Below are positions 21,781-35,705 of a stretch of DNA of 64,000 bases, one piece after another; positions within the stretch are counted from its first letter, which is position 1; each line of letters begins with the position of its first letter. Made by a program: the position numbers and the translations under genes. A model generated the notes under the pieces. That model saw nothing but the letters and a program-made list of their open reading frames with translations. It ran no database searches and had not been told where the DNA came from. The DNA is from Torymus aiolomorphi (taxonomy: Eukaryota > Arthropoda > Insecta > Hymenoptera > Torymidae): contig CM070876.1 of the NCBI GenBank assembly GCA_036365515.1, forward strand, positions 42,127,695 through 42,191,694, given 5' to 3'.

Positions 21781-22289
21781 ATAAAGTAACCATCGTTTTT
21801 TTATAGATTTTGATTCGTAGAATCTAAATTTTTAGTTTACAATTTATCAAAATGGCAGGAAGCTTAATTTAAATGCATTTGTTAAAACAAAAACGCCATT
21901 TAAACAAATAAAAACAATCTTTTGAGATCAGAATAATTTTTTCTTGAAAATTCAGGCAATTCTAAAATTAAAATGTTGCATTCAACATATACGAAAAACC
22001 AATATTCAAAGAGTTATAGATTTTTAAAATATTAATCTTCAGTATTTAAGAGATTTTTAATAATAGTCACAAAATTAAACATCAAGTAAAAATTATTACG
22101 GTTACTTGTCGTTTACCATCTAAAAACAGATATGCAAGTTTAATATTACTTTGTATCATAAATAATTATTCACATTAATATATGAGTAAATCTCAGGAAC
22201 TCTTAACTTTTTGGGAACTCCAATGTTTGAGCGCTGAAAAATGAGTTAAAGCTCAAAATGTTTGCCTTTAAAAAAAAAAGAAACAATTG
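21781..22289. other. AT-rich sequence, nothing recognised
   Basis: AT-rich DNA with poly-A/T runs. No repeat or coding signal was found. Confidence 0.5.
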
Positions 22290-23090
22290 TAAATAAAGGT
22301 AAAGAATCTAGCTACGTACACAAAATTAAAAAAAAGGTCGACATTCAGTCATTTTTTATGTTGTTGATGTCCTTTTCCAATCAATATATTTATTTAATAG
22401 GAACAGGAGCACATTTACGATCGTTGCACAAATTTTTTAGCTTTTTTGTTTGCCAAAACCGTTAATTTGAGCCCTGGTAGGTTGATGTGCTGTGAAAATT
22501 AGCCCAAATATAAGATTTTTAATTTTCTAAATTTTTTAAGAAATTTCAGGGGGAAAAAGTTACTGACATTTGTCAATGCGTATTGATTAAATTTTCAAGG
22601 GAAAGACTAACAGTCTTATCTATATTTATATCGTGTGCAAAGATATTCCCTAAATATAAGTATTTGTTACTCGTAAAGAAAATTATTTTTCTGTCCTCCG
22701 GCCGGAAAGCGCCAACTTCCCGGCCGCTGCGCGAAATGAAGTTGCCGCTTTCCGGCGCCGTCGGGCAGAAAAATAGTATACAGACCTTGGCAGGTAAAAA
22801 AGAAAGCCTCAGATCACATGTTGTCAACCTCGGCCAACAATCACATGTGATCTAAGCCATTTCTTATTTTACCTGCCTAGGTATGTAATATACTATTATA
22901 AACGTAAGTGTGCCGCGAACCTCCACAAGTTTCCTATTTAAAAAATTAGTAATGCCAATGTGTAGCTAAAGCATAATTTGTCTGTCAACTGTTTTAGAGA
23001 GAGAAGAAAAACAAGTTTTACTAATGTTTTTAATTGACATAATGAACATTTTTTCTACAAGATGCAATAGTTTCTTACAAACATGTATTA
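22290..23090. other. Core sequence, paralogous copy 2
   Basis: A second copy of the 11,890-14,788 core without the hAT-like MITE, mariner or FB-B. It supplies the empty site of the MITE (22,552-22,559) and the left junction of FB-B (divergence at about 23,087). It carries its own insertion, the twin palindrome at 22,687-22,896. Confidence 0.75.
22687..22896. mobile_element. Twin palindrome: GC-rich hairpin plus AATAGTATAC hairpin, copy 2
   Basis: The first hairpin (22,687-22,772) pairs GGCCGGAAAGCGCCAACTTC with the GAAGTTGCCGCTTTCCGGCG region. The second (22,773-22,896) pairs AATAGTATACA with TGTAATATACTATT and holds nested GATCACATGT words. The paralogous sequence at about 14,590 reads straight across, so both hairpins arrived, or were lost, as one ~208-bp unit. 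Confidence 0.75.
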
Positions 23091-23715
23091 TTATTATTTA
23101 AATAAAATAATTTTCTATTTAAAACCAGGTTATACTTTTAAAATAGAAATTATCTTTTTAGTCTAAATCTGTCTCTAGATTCAAAAACAATTTTTCTTTC
23201 TATGAAGACTCGATTCCTACTATCAGAAAAGTAATTATTTTTCTTCGCCCAGGATTTTCCTCTCAATATTTGTAATTAATAGAAGATAATAAAAAATGTT
23301 CCTTTGGAGAATAGAATGAATTATGAGTATTATGACGAAATTTATTAACTTTTTAATAAATTTCGTCATAATTTATTAATATTTACATTATATGTATCTT
23401 AAGTTTTATTAAAAAACAAATGAATCTTAACGATGACAAAGTAAAGAGATATGTATGTTATTTACGTATTTGAAATTCCGAACGTTCATAATGAAAGAAA
23501 TATTAATTTATAGTTTCTAAATTTGGTTGGAATTCGTCGAAGTGGTTTATTGGTGACTGCAAGAGTGACAAGTGAAGAGATACAGTTATTATCATTTTCT
23601 AAATATATTAAATAGTCAACTTCGGCTAAATCTGAAAATGGCAAAAATCTTTCGTTCACTATGAACGGTCGAAATTTCAAGCACCTAGTTATTTTTACTG
23701 TTAAATATATAAACT
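23091..23715. other. AT-rich spacer before the satellite
   Basis: It contains a perfect hairpin at 23,331-23,370 (18-bp stem TATGACGAAATTTATTAA, 4-nt loop) and otherwise no recognised feature. A 64-codon minus-strand frame near 23,486-23,680 has no support. Confidence 0.5.
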
Positions 23716-26700
23716 AATTCCAGCAATAAAAAGTTTCGAAATACCAAACGCCGCGGAGAGAGAATTTTTTAACCGTCACGACCCCTATATAATCGGCTGT
23801 TTGGGGGATTTCCGGGAAATCGATTTGGTTCGTAATTTTTTTATGGGTAACTTGTATGCTCAAAATATAATGCCAGCTATAAAAAAGTTGGAAATACCAA
23901 ATGCCGCTGCGAGAGAATTTTTTTTCCGTCACGACCCCTATATAGCTGATTACATAATCAGATGTTTGGGGGTTTTCCGGGGAGTCGATTTGATTCGTAA
24001 TTTTTTTACGAGTAGTTTATGTGCTCATAAAATAATTCCAGCAATAAAAAGTTTGGAAATGCCAAATGCCGCTAAGAGAGAATTTTTTTTCGGTCCCAAC
24101 CACTATGTAGCTGATTATATAATCAGATGTTGGGGGTTTTCCGGGCAGTCGATTTGGTTAGTAATTTTTTTACGAGTGGTTTATGTGCTCATAAAATAAT
24201 TCCAGCGATAAAAAGTTTGGAAATGCCAAATGCCGCTGAGAGAGAATTTTTTTTCGGTCACGACCCCTATATAATCAGATGTTTGGGGGTTTTCCGGGGA
24301 GTGGATTTAGTTCGTAATTTTTTTGCGGGTATTTTGTATCCTTAGACAATAATTCCAGCAATAAAAAGTTTGGAAATACCAAACGCCACCGAGAGAGAAT
24401 TTTTTTCCGTCACGACCCCTATATAATCAGCTTTTTTGGGGTGTTCCGAGGAGTCAATTTGGTTCCTAATTTTTTTGCGGGTATTTTGTATCCTCAGAAA
24501 ATAATTCCAGCAATAAAAAGTTTGGAAATACCAAACGGCGCGGAGAGCGAATTTTTTTCCGTTACTACCCCTATATAATCAGCTTTTTGTGGGTGTTCCG
24601 GTGAGTCGATTTGGTTCCTAATTTTTTTTCGGGTATTTTGTATCCTCAGAAAATAATTCAAGCAATAAAAAGTTTGGAAATACCAAACGCCGCGGAGAGA
24701 GAATTTTTTTTCCGTCACGACCCCTATATAATCTGATGTTTGGGGGTTTTCTAGGGAGTGGATTTAGTTCATAATTTTTTTACGAGTAGTTTGTGTGCTC
24801 ATAAAATACTTCAAACAATAAAAAGTTTGGAAATACCAAACGCCGCGGAGAGAGAATTTTTTCCGTTACTACCCCTATATAATCAGCTTTTTGGGGGTGT
24901 TCCGTTGAGTCGATTTGGCTCCTAATTTTTTTGCGGGTATTTTGTATCCTTAGACAATAATTCCAGCAATAAAAAGTTTGGAAATACCAAACGCCACCGA
25001 GAGAGAATTTTTTTCCGTCACGACCCCTATATAATCAGCTTTTTTGGGGTGTTCCGGGGAGTCAAATTGGTTCCTAATTTTTTTACGAGTAGTTTGTGTG
25101 CTCATAAAATAATTCCAGCAATAAAAAGTTTGGAAATACCAAACGCCGCGGAGAGAGAATTTTTTTCCGTTACTACCCATATATAATCAGCTTTTTGTGG
25201 GTGTTCCGGTGAGTCGATTTGGTTCCTAATTTTTTTTCGGGTATTTTGTATCCTCAGAAAATAATTCAAGCAATAAAAAGTTTGGAAATACCAAACGCCG
25301 CGGAGAGAGAATTTTTTTTCCGTCACGACCCCTATATAATCTGATGTTTGGGGGTTTTCTAGGGAGTGGATTTAGTTCATAATTTTTTTACGAGTAGTTT
25401 GTGTGCTCATAAAATACTTCAAACAATAAAAAGTTTGGAAATACCAAACGCCGCGGAGAGAGAATTTTTTCCGTTACTACCCCTATATAATCAGCTTTTT
25501 GGGGGTGTTCCGTTGAGTCGATTTGGTTCCTAATTTTTTTGCGGGTATTTTGTTACCTCAGAAAATAATTCCAGCAATAAAAAGTTTGGAAATACCAAAC
25601 GGCGCGGAGAATTTTTTTCCGTTACTACCCCTATATAATCAGCTTTTTGTTGGTGTTCCGGTGAGTCGATTTGGTTCCTAATTTTTTATCGGGTATTTTG
25701 TATCCTCAGAAAATAATTCCAGCAATAAAAAGTTTGGAAATACCAAACGCCGCGGAGAGAGAATTTTTTTTTGTTACTACCCCTATATAATCACCTCTTT
25801 GGGGGTGGTCCGGGGAGTCGATTTGGTTCCTAATTTTTTTGCGGGTATTGTTATCTCAGAAAATAATTCCAGCAATAAAAAGTTTGGAAATACCAAACAC
25901 CGCGGAGAGAGAATTTTTTTTCCGTTACTACCCCTATATAATCACCTTTTTGGGGGTGTTCCAGGGAGTCGATTTGGTTCCTAATTTTTTTGCGGGTATT
26001 TTGTATCCTCAGAAAATAATTCCAGCAATAAAAAGTTTGGAAATACCAAACGGCGCGGAGAGAGAATTTTTTTTCCGTTACTACCCCTATATAATCAGCT
26101 TTTCGGGGGTGTTCCGGGTAGTCGATTTGGTTCCTAATTTTTTTGCGGGTATTTTGTATCCTCAGAAAATAATTCCAGCAATAAAAAGTTTGGAAATACC
26201 AAACGGCGCGGAGAGACAATTTTTTTCCGTTACTACCCCTATATAATCAGCTTTTTGTGGGTGTTCCGGTGAGTCGATTTGGTTCCTAATTTTTTTTCGG
26301 GTATTTTGTATCCTCAGAAAATAATTCCAGCAATAAAAAGTTTGGAAATACCAAACGACGCGGAGAGAGTTTTTTTTTCCGTTACTACCCCTATATAATC
26401 AGCTTTTTGGGGGTGTTCCGGGTAGTCGATTTGGTTCCTAATTTTTTTGCGGGTATTTTGTATCCTCAGAAAATAATTCCAGCAACAAAAAGTTTGGAAA
26501 TACCAAACGGCGCGGAGAGAGAATTTTTTTCCGTTACTACCCCTATATAATCAGCTTTTTGTGGGTGTCCCGGTGAGTCGATTTGGTTCCTAATTTTTTT
26601 TCGGGTATTTTGTATCCTCAGAAAATAATTCTAGCAATAAAAAGTTTGGAAATACCAAACGCCGCGGAGAGTGAATTTTTTTCCGTTACTACCCCTATAT

Positions 26701-28103
26701 AATCAGCATTTTGGGGGTGTTCCGGGTAGTCGATTTGGTTCCTAATTTTTTTTGCGGGTATTTTTTATCCTCAGAAAATAATTCCAGCAATAAAAAGTTT
26801 GGAAATACCAAACGGCGCGGAGAGAGAATTTTTTTCCGTTACTACCCCTATATAATCAGCTTTTTGTGGGTGTTCCGGTGAGTCGATTTGGTTCCTAATT
26901 TTTTTTCGGGTATTTTGTATCCTCGGAAAATAATTCCAGCAATAAAAAGTTTGGAAATACCAAACGCCGCGGAGAGAGAATTTTTTTTTGTTACTACCCC
27001 TATATAATCACCTCTTTGGGGGTGGTCCGGGGAGTCGATTTGGTTCCTAATTTTTTTGCGGGTATTGTTATCTCAGAAAATAATTCCAGCAATAAAAAGT
27101 TTGGAAATACCAAACACCGCGGAGAGAGAATTTTTTTTCCGTTACTACCCCTATAAAATCACCTTTTTGGGGTAGTTCCAGGGAGTCGATTTGGTTCCTA
27201 ATTATTTTGCGGGTATTTTGTATCCTCAGAAAATAATTCCAGCAATAAAAAGTTTGGAAATACCAAACGGCGCGGAGAGAGAATTTTTTTTCCGTTACTA
27301 CCCCTATATAATCAGCTTCTCGGGGGTGTTCCGGGTAGTCGATTTGGTTCCTAATTTTTTTGCGGATATTTTGTATCCTCAGAAAATAATTCCAGCAATA
27401 AAAAGTTTGGAAATACCAAACGGCGCGGAGAGACAATTTTTTTCCGTTACTACCCCTATATAATCAGCTTTTTGTGGGTGTTCCGGTGAGTCGATTTGGT
27501 TCCTAATTTTTTTTCGGGTATTTTGTATCCTCAGAAAATAATTCCAGCAATAAAAAGTTTGGAAATACCAAACGCCGTGGGAGAGAATTTTTTTCCGTTA
27601 CTACCCCTATATAATCAGCTTTTTGGGGGTGTTCCGGGTAGTCGATTTGGTTCCTAATTTTTTTGCGGGTATTTTGTATCCTCAGAAAATAATTCCAGCA
27701 ACAAAAAGTTTGGAAATACCAAACGGCGCGGAGAGAGAATTTTTTTCCGTTACTACCCCTATATAATCAGCTTTTTGTGGGTGTTCCGGTGAGTCGATTT
27801 GGTTCCTAATTTTTTTTCGGGTATTTTGTATCCTCAGAAAATAATTCTAGCAATAAAAAGTTTGGAAATACCAAACGCCGCGGAGAGAGAATTTTTTTCC
27901 GTTACTACCCCTATATAATCAGCATTTTGGGGGTGTTCCGGGTAGTCGATTTGGTTCCTAATTTTTTTTGCGGGTATTTTGTATCCTCAGAAAATAATTC
28001 CAGCAATAAAAAGTTTGGAAATACCAAACGGCGCGGAGAGAGAATTTTTTTCCGTTACTACCCCTATATAATCAGCTTTTTGTGGGTGTTCCGGTGAGTC
28101 GAT

Positions 28104-29637
28104 TTGGTTCCTAATTTTTTTTCGGGTATTTTGTATCCTCAGAAAATAATTCCAGCAACAAAAAGTTTGGTAATACCAAACGCCACGGAGAGAGAATTTT
28201 TTTTCCGTCACGACCCCTATATAATCAGCTTTTTTGGGGTGTTCCGGGGAGTCGATTTGGTTCCTAATTTTTTTGCGGGTATTTTGTTAACTCAGAAAAT
28301 AATTCCAGCAATAAAAAGTTTGGAAATACCAAACGTCGCGGAGAGAGAATTTTTTTCCGTTACTACCCCTATATAATCAGCTTTTTGGGGATGTTCCGGG
28401 TAGTCGATTTGGTTCCTAATTTTTTTTGCGGGTATTTTGTATCCTCAGAAAATAATTCCAGCAATAAAAAGTTTGGAAATACCAAACGCCGCGGAGAGAG
28501 AATTTTTTTTCCGTCACGACCCCTATATAATCTGATGTTTGGGGGTTTTCTAGGGAGTGGATTTAGTTCATAATTTTTTTACGAGTAGTTTGTGTGCTCA
28601 TAAAATACTTCAAACAATAAAAAGTTTGGAAATACCAAACGCCGCGGAGAGAGAATTTTTTCCGTTACTACCCCTATATAATCAGCTTTTTGGGGGTGTT
28701 CCGTTGAGTCGATTTGGCTCCTAATTTTTTGCGGGTATTTTGTATCCTCATAAAATACTTCAAACAATAAAAAGTTTGGAAATACCAAACGCCGCAGAGA
28801 GAGAATTTTTTCCGTTACTACCCCTATATAATCAGCTTTTTGTGGGTGTTCCGGTGAGTCGATTTGGTTCCTAATTTTTTTTCGGGTATTTTGTATCCTC
28901 AGAAAATAATTCTAGCAATAAAAAGTTTGGAAATACCAAACGCCGCGGAGAGAGAATTTTTTTCCGTTACTACCCCTATATAATCAGCATTTTGGGGGTG
29001 TTCCGGGTAGTCGATTTGGTTCCTAATTTTTTTTGCGGGTATTTTGTATCCTCAGAAAATAATTCCAGCAATAAAAAGTTTGGAAATACCAAACGGCGCG
29101 GAGAGAGAATTTTTTCCGTTACTACCCCTATATAATCAGCTTTTTGTGGGTGTTCCGGTGAGTCGATTTGGTTCCTAATTTTTTTTCGGGTATTTTGTAT
29201 CCTCAGAAAATAATTCCAGCAATAAAAAGTTTGGTAATACCAAACGCCACGGAGAGAGAATTTTTTTTCCGTCACGACCCCTATATAATCAGCTTTTTTG
29301 GGGTGTTCCGGGGAGTCGATTTGGTTCCTAATTTTTTTGCGGGTATTTTGTTAACTCAGAAAATAATTCCAGCAATAAAAAGTTTGGAAATACCAAACGT
29401 CGCGGAGAGAGAATTTTTTTCCGTTACTACCCCTATATAATCAGCTTTTTGGGGATGTTCCGGGTAGTCGATTTGGTTCCTAATTTTTTTTGCGGGTATT
29501 TTGTATCCTCAGAAAATAATTCCAGCAATAAAAAGTTTGGAAATACCAAACGCCGCGGAGAGAGAATTTTTTTTCCGTCACGACCCCTATATAATCTGAT
29601 GTTTGGGGGTTTTCTAGGGAGTGGATTTAGTTCATAA
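28104..29637 (+). repeat. Seven-monomer higher-order duplication in satellite
   Basis: The block beginning at 28,104 reappears from 29,168 (offset 1,064 bp, seven monomers) with the same order of variant monomers, including CTCAGAAAATA and CTCATAAAATACTTC types. Further copies of part of the block start near 30,208 and 31,727. Confidence 0.75.
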
Positions 29638-32600
29638 TTTTTTTACGAGTAGTTTGTGTGCTCATAAAATACTTCAAACAATAAAAAGTTTGGAAATACC
29701 AAACGCCGCGGAGAGAGAATTTTTTCCGTTACTACCCCTATATAATCAGCTTTTTGGGGGTGTTCCGTTGAGTCGATTTGGCTCCTAATTTTTTGCGGGT
29801 ATTTTGTATCCTCATAAAATACTTCAAACAATAAAAAGTTTGGAAATACCAAACGCCGCGGAGAGAGAATTTTTTCCGTTACTACCCCTATATAATCAGC
29901 TTTTTGGGGGTGTTCCGTTGAGTCGATTTGGCTCCTAATTTTTTGCGGGTATTTTGTATCCTTAGACAATAATTCCAGCATTAAAAAGTTTGGAAATACC
30001 AAACGCCACGGAGAGAGAATTTTTTTTCCGTCACGACCCCTATATAATCAGCTTTTTCGGGGTGTTCCGGGGAGTCAATTTGGTTCCTAATTTTTTTGCG
30101 GGTATTTTGTTAACTCAGAAAATAATTCCAGCAATAAAAAGTTTGGAAATACCAAACGTCGCGGAGAGAGAATTTTTTTCCGTTACTACCCCTATATAAT
30201 CAGCATTTTGGGGATGTTCCGGGTAGTCGATTTGGTTCCTAATTTTTTTTGCGGGTATTTTGTATCCTCAGAAAATAATTCCAGCAATAAAAAGTTTGGA
30301 AATACCAAACGCCGCGGAGAGAGAATTTTTTTTCCGTCACGACCCCTATATAATCTGATGTTTGGGGGTTTTCTAGGGAGTGGATTTAGTTCATAATTTT
30401 TTTACGAGTAGTTTGTGTGCTCATAAAATACTTCAAACAATAAAAAGTTTGGAAATACCAAACGCCGCGGAGAGAGAATTTTTTCCGTTACTACCCCTAT
30501 ATAATCAGCTTTTTGGGGGTGTTCCGTTGAGTCGATTTGGCTCCTAATTTTTTGCGGGTATTTTGTATCCTTAGACAATAATTCCAGCATTAAAAAGTTT
30601 GGAAATACCAAACGCCACGGAGAGAGAATTTTTTTTCCGTCACGACCCCTATATAATCAGCTTTTTCGGGGTGTTCCGGGGAGTCAATTTGGTTCCTAAT
30701 TTTTTTGCGGGTATTTTGTTACCTCAGAAAATAATTCCAGCAATAAAAAGTTTGGAAATACCAAACGCCGCGGAGAGAGAATTTTTTTCCGTTACTACCC
30801 CTATATAATCAGCTTTTTGTGGGTGTTCCGGTGAGTCGATTTGGTTCCTAATTTTTTTTCGGGTATTTTGTATCCTCAGAAAATAATTCCAGCAATAAAA
30901 AGTTTGGAAATACCAAACGCCGCGGAGAGAGAATTTTTTTTTGTTACTACCCCTATATAATCACCTCTTTGGGGGTGGTCCGGGGAGTCGATTTGGTTCC
31001 TAATTTTTTTGCGGGCATTGTTATCTCAGAAAATAATTCCAGCAATAAAAAGTTTGGAAATACCAAACACCGCGGAGAGAGAATTTTTTTTCCGTTACTA
31101 CCCCTATATAATCACCTTTTTGGGGGTGTTCCAGGGAGTCGATTTGGTTCCTAATTTTTGCGGGTATTTTGTATCCTCAGAAAATAATTCCAGCAATAAA
31201 AAGTTTGGAAATACCAAACGGCGCGGAGAGAGAATTTTTTTTCCGTTACTACCCCTATATAATCAGCTTTCTGGGGGTGTTCCGGTGAGTCAATTTGGTT
31301 CCTAATTTTTTTGTGGGTATTTTGTTACCTCAGAAAATAATTCCAGCAATAAAAAGTTTGGAAATACCAAACGCCGCGGCGAGAGAATTTTTTCCGTTAC
31401 TACCCCTATATAATCAGCTTTTTGGGGGTGTTCCGTTCAGTCGATTTGGCTCCTAATTTTTTTGCGGGTATTTTGTATCCTTAGACAATAATTCCAGCAT
31501 TAAAAAGTTTGGAAATACCAAACGCCACGGAGAGAGAATTTTTTTTCCGTCACGACCCCTATATAATCAGCTTTTTCGGGGTGTTCCGGGGAGTCAATTT
31601 GGTTCCTAATTTTTTTGCGGGTATTTTGTTAACTCAGAAAATAATTCCAGCAATAAAAAGTTTGGAAATACCAAACGTCGCGGAGAGAGAATTTTTTTCC
31701 GTTACTACCCCTATATAATCAGCATTTTGGGGATGTTCCGGGTAGTCGATTTGGTTCCTAATTTTTTTTGCGGGTATTTTGTATCCTCAGAAAATAATTC
31801 CAGCAATAAAAAGTTTGGAAATACCAAACGCCGCGGAGAGAGAATTTTTTTTCCGTCACGACCCCTATATAATCTGATGTTTGGGGGTTTTCTAGGGAGT
31901 GGATTTAGTTCATAATTTTTTTACGAGTAGTTTGTGTGCTCATAAAATACTTCAAACAATAAAAAGTTTGGAAATACCAAACGCCGCGGAGAGAGAATTT
32001 TTTCCGTTACTACCCCTATATAATCAGCTTTTTGGGGGTGTTCCGTTGAGTCGATTTGGCTCCTAATTTTTGCGGGTATTTTGTATCCTTAGACAATAAT
32101 TCCAGCATTAAAAAGTTTGGAAATACCAAACGCCACGGAGAGAGAATTTTTTTTCCGTCACGACCCCTATATAATCAGCTTTTTCGGGGTGTTCCGGGGA
32201 GTCAATTTGGTTCCTAATTTTTTTGCGGGTATTTTGTTACCTCAGAAAATAATTCCAGCAATAAAAAGTTTGGAAATACCAAACGCCGCGGAGAGAGAAT
32301 TTTTTTCCGTTACTACCCCTATATAATCAGCTTTTTGTGGGTGTTCCGGTGAGTCGATTTGGTTCCTAATTTTTTTGCGGGTATTTTGTATCCTTAGACA
32401 ATAATTCCAGCATTAAAAAGTTTGGAAATACCAAACGCCACGGAGAGAGAATTTTTTTTCCGTCACGACCCCTATATAATCAGCTTTTTTGGGGTGTTCC
32501 GGGGAATCAATTTGGTTCCTAATTTTTTTGCGGGTATTTTGTTACCTCAGAAAATAATTCCAGCAATAAAAAGTTTGGAAATACCAAACGCCGCGGAGAG

Positions 32601-35600
32601 AGAATTTTTTTCCGTTACTACCCCTATATAATCAGCTTTTTGGGGGTGTTCCGGTGAGTCGATTTGGTTCCTAATTTTTTTTCGGGTATTTTGTATCCTC
32701 AGAAAATAATTCCAGCAATAAAAAGTTTGGAAATACCAAACGCCGCGGAGAGAGAATTTTTTTCCGTTACTACCCCTATATAATCAGCTTTTTGTGGGTG
32801 TTCCGGTGAGTAGATTTGGTTCCTAATTTTTTTTCGGGTATTTTGTATCCTCAGAAAATAATTCCAGCGATAAAAAGTTTGGAAATACCAAACGCCGCGA
32901 AGAGAGAATTTTTTTTTGTTACTACCCCTATATAATCACCTTTTTGGGGGTGGTCCGGGGAGTCGATTTGGTTCCTAATTTTTTTTCGGGTATTGTTATC
33001 TCAGAAAATAATTCCAGCAATAAAAAGTTTGGAAATACCAAACACCGCGGAGAGAGAATTTTTTTTCCGTTACTACCCCTATATAATTACCTTTTTGGTG
33101 GTGTTCCAGGTAGTCGATTTGGTTCCTATTTTTTTTGCGGGTATTTTGTATCCTCAGAAAATAATTCCAGCAATAAAAAGTTTGGAAATACCAAACGGCG
33201 CGGAGAGAGAATTTTTTTTCCGTTACTACCCCTATATAATCAGCTTTTTGGGGGTGTTCCGGTGAGTCGATTTGGCTCCTAATTTTTTTGCGGGTATTTT
33301 GTATCCTTAGACAATAATTCCAGCATTAAAAAGTTTGGAAATACCAAACGCCACGGAGAGAGAATTTTTTTTCCGTCACGACCCCTATATAATCAGCTTT
33401 TTTGGGGTGTTCCGGGGAATCAATTTGGTTCCTAATTTTTTTGCGGGTATTTTGTTACCTCAGAAAATAATTCCAGCAATAAAAAGCTTGGAAATACCAA
33501 ACGCCGCGGAGAGAGAATTTTTTTCCGTTACTACCCCTATATAATCAGCTTTTTGGGGGTGTTCCGGGTAGTCGATTTGGTTCCTAATTTTTTTGCGGGT
33601 ATTTTGTATCCTCAGAAAATAATTCCAGCAATAAAAAGTTTGGAAATACCAAACGGCGCGGAGAGTGAATTTTTTTCCGTTACTACCCCTATATAATCAG
33701 CTTTTTGTGGGTGTTCCGGTGAATCGATTTGGTTCCTAATTTTTTTTCGGGTATTTTGTATCCTCAGAAAATAATTCCAGCAATAAAAAGTTTGGAAATA
33801 CCAAACGCCACGGAGAGAGAATTTTTTTTCCGTCACGACCCCTATATAATCAGCTTTTTGTGGGTGTTCCGGTGAATCGATTTGGTTCCTAATTTTTTTT
33901 CGGGTATTTTGTATCCTCAGAAAATAATTCCAGCAATAAAAAGTTTGGAAATACCAAACGCCGCGGAGAGAGAATTTTTTTCCGTTACTACCCCTATATA
34001 ATCAGCTTTTTGTGGGTGTTCAGGTGAGTCGATTTGGTTCCTAATTTTTTTTCGGGTATTTTGTATCCTCAGAAAATAATTCCAGCGATAAAAAGTTTGG
34101 AAATACCAAACGCCGCGAAGAGAGAATTTTTTTTTGTTACTACCCCTATATAATCACCTTTTTGGGGGTGGTCCGGGGAGTCGATTTGGTTCCTAATTTT
34201 TTTTCGGGTATTGTTATCTGAGAAAATAATTCCAGCAATAAAAAGTTTGGAAATACCAAACACCGCGGAGAGAGAATTTTTTTTCCGTTACTACCCCTAT
34301 ATAATTACCTTTTTGGGGGTGTTCCAGGGAGTCGATTTGGTTCCTATTTTTTTTGCGGGTATTTTGTATCCTCAGAGAATAATTCCAGCAATAAAAAGTT
34401 TGGAAATACCAAACGGCGCGGAGAGAGAATTTTTTTTCCGTTACTACCCCTATATAATCAGCTTTTTGGGGGTGTTCCGGTGAGTCGATTTGGCTCCTAA
34501 TTTTTTTGCGGGTATTTTGTATCCTTAGACAATAATTCCAGCATTAAAAAGTTTGGAAATACCAAACGCCACGGAGAGAGAATTTTTTTTCCGTCACGAC
34601 CCCTATATAATCAGCTTTTTTGGGGTGTTCCGGGGAATCAGTTTGGTTCCTAATTTTTTTGCGGGTATTTTGTTACCTCATAAAATAATTCCAGCAATAA
34701 AAAGTTTGGAAATACCAAACGCCGCGGAGAGAGAATTTTTTTCCGTTACTACCCATATATAATCAGCTTTTTGGGGGTGTTCCGGGTAGTCGATTTGGTT
34801 CCTAATTTTTTTGCGGGTATTTTGTATCCTCAGAAAATAATTCCAGCAATAAAAAGTTTGGAAATACCAAACGGCGCGGAGAGCGAATTTTTTTCCGTTA
34901 CTACCCCTATATAATCAGCTTTTTGTGGGTGTTCCGGTGAGTCGATTTGGTTCCTAATTTTTTTTCGGGTATTTTGTATCCTCAGAAAATAATTGAAGCA
35001 ACAAAAAGTTTGGAAATACCAAACGCCGCGGGGAGAGAATTTTTTTTTCGTCACGACCCCTATATAATCTGATGTTTGGGGGTTTTCTAGGGAGTGGATT
35101 TAGTTCATAATTTTTTTACGAGTAGTTTGTGTGCTCATAAAATACTTCAAACAATAAAAAGTTTGGAAATACCAAACGCCGCGGAGAGAGAATTTTTTCC
35201 GTTACTACCCCTATATAATCAGCTTTTTGGGGGTGTTCCGTTGAGTCGATTTGGCTCCTAATTTTTTGCGGGTATTTTGTATCCTTAGACAATAATTCCA
35301 GCATTAAAAAGTTTGGAAATACCAAACGCCACGGAGAGAGAATTTTTTTCCGTCACGACCCCTATATAATCAGCTTTTTTGGGGTGTTCCGGGGAGTCAA
35401 TTTGGTTCCTAATTTTTTTGCGGGTATTTTGTTACCTCAGAAAATAATTCCAGCAATAAAAAGTTTGGAAATACCAAACGCCGCGGAGAGAGAATTTTTT
35501 TCCGTTACTACCCCTATATAATCACCTCTTTGGGGGTGGTCCGGGGAGTCGATTCGGTTCCTAATTTTTTTGCGGGTATTTTGTATCCTCAGAAAATAAT

Positions 35601-35705
35601 TCCAACAATAAAAAGTTTGGAAATATCAAACGGCGCGGAGAGAGAATTTTTTTCCGTTACTACCCCTATATAATCAGCTTTTTGTTGGTGTTCCGGTGAG
35701 TCGAT

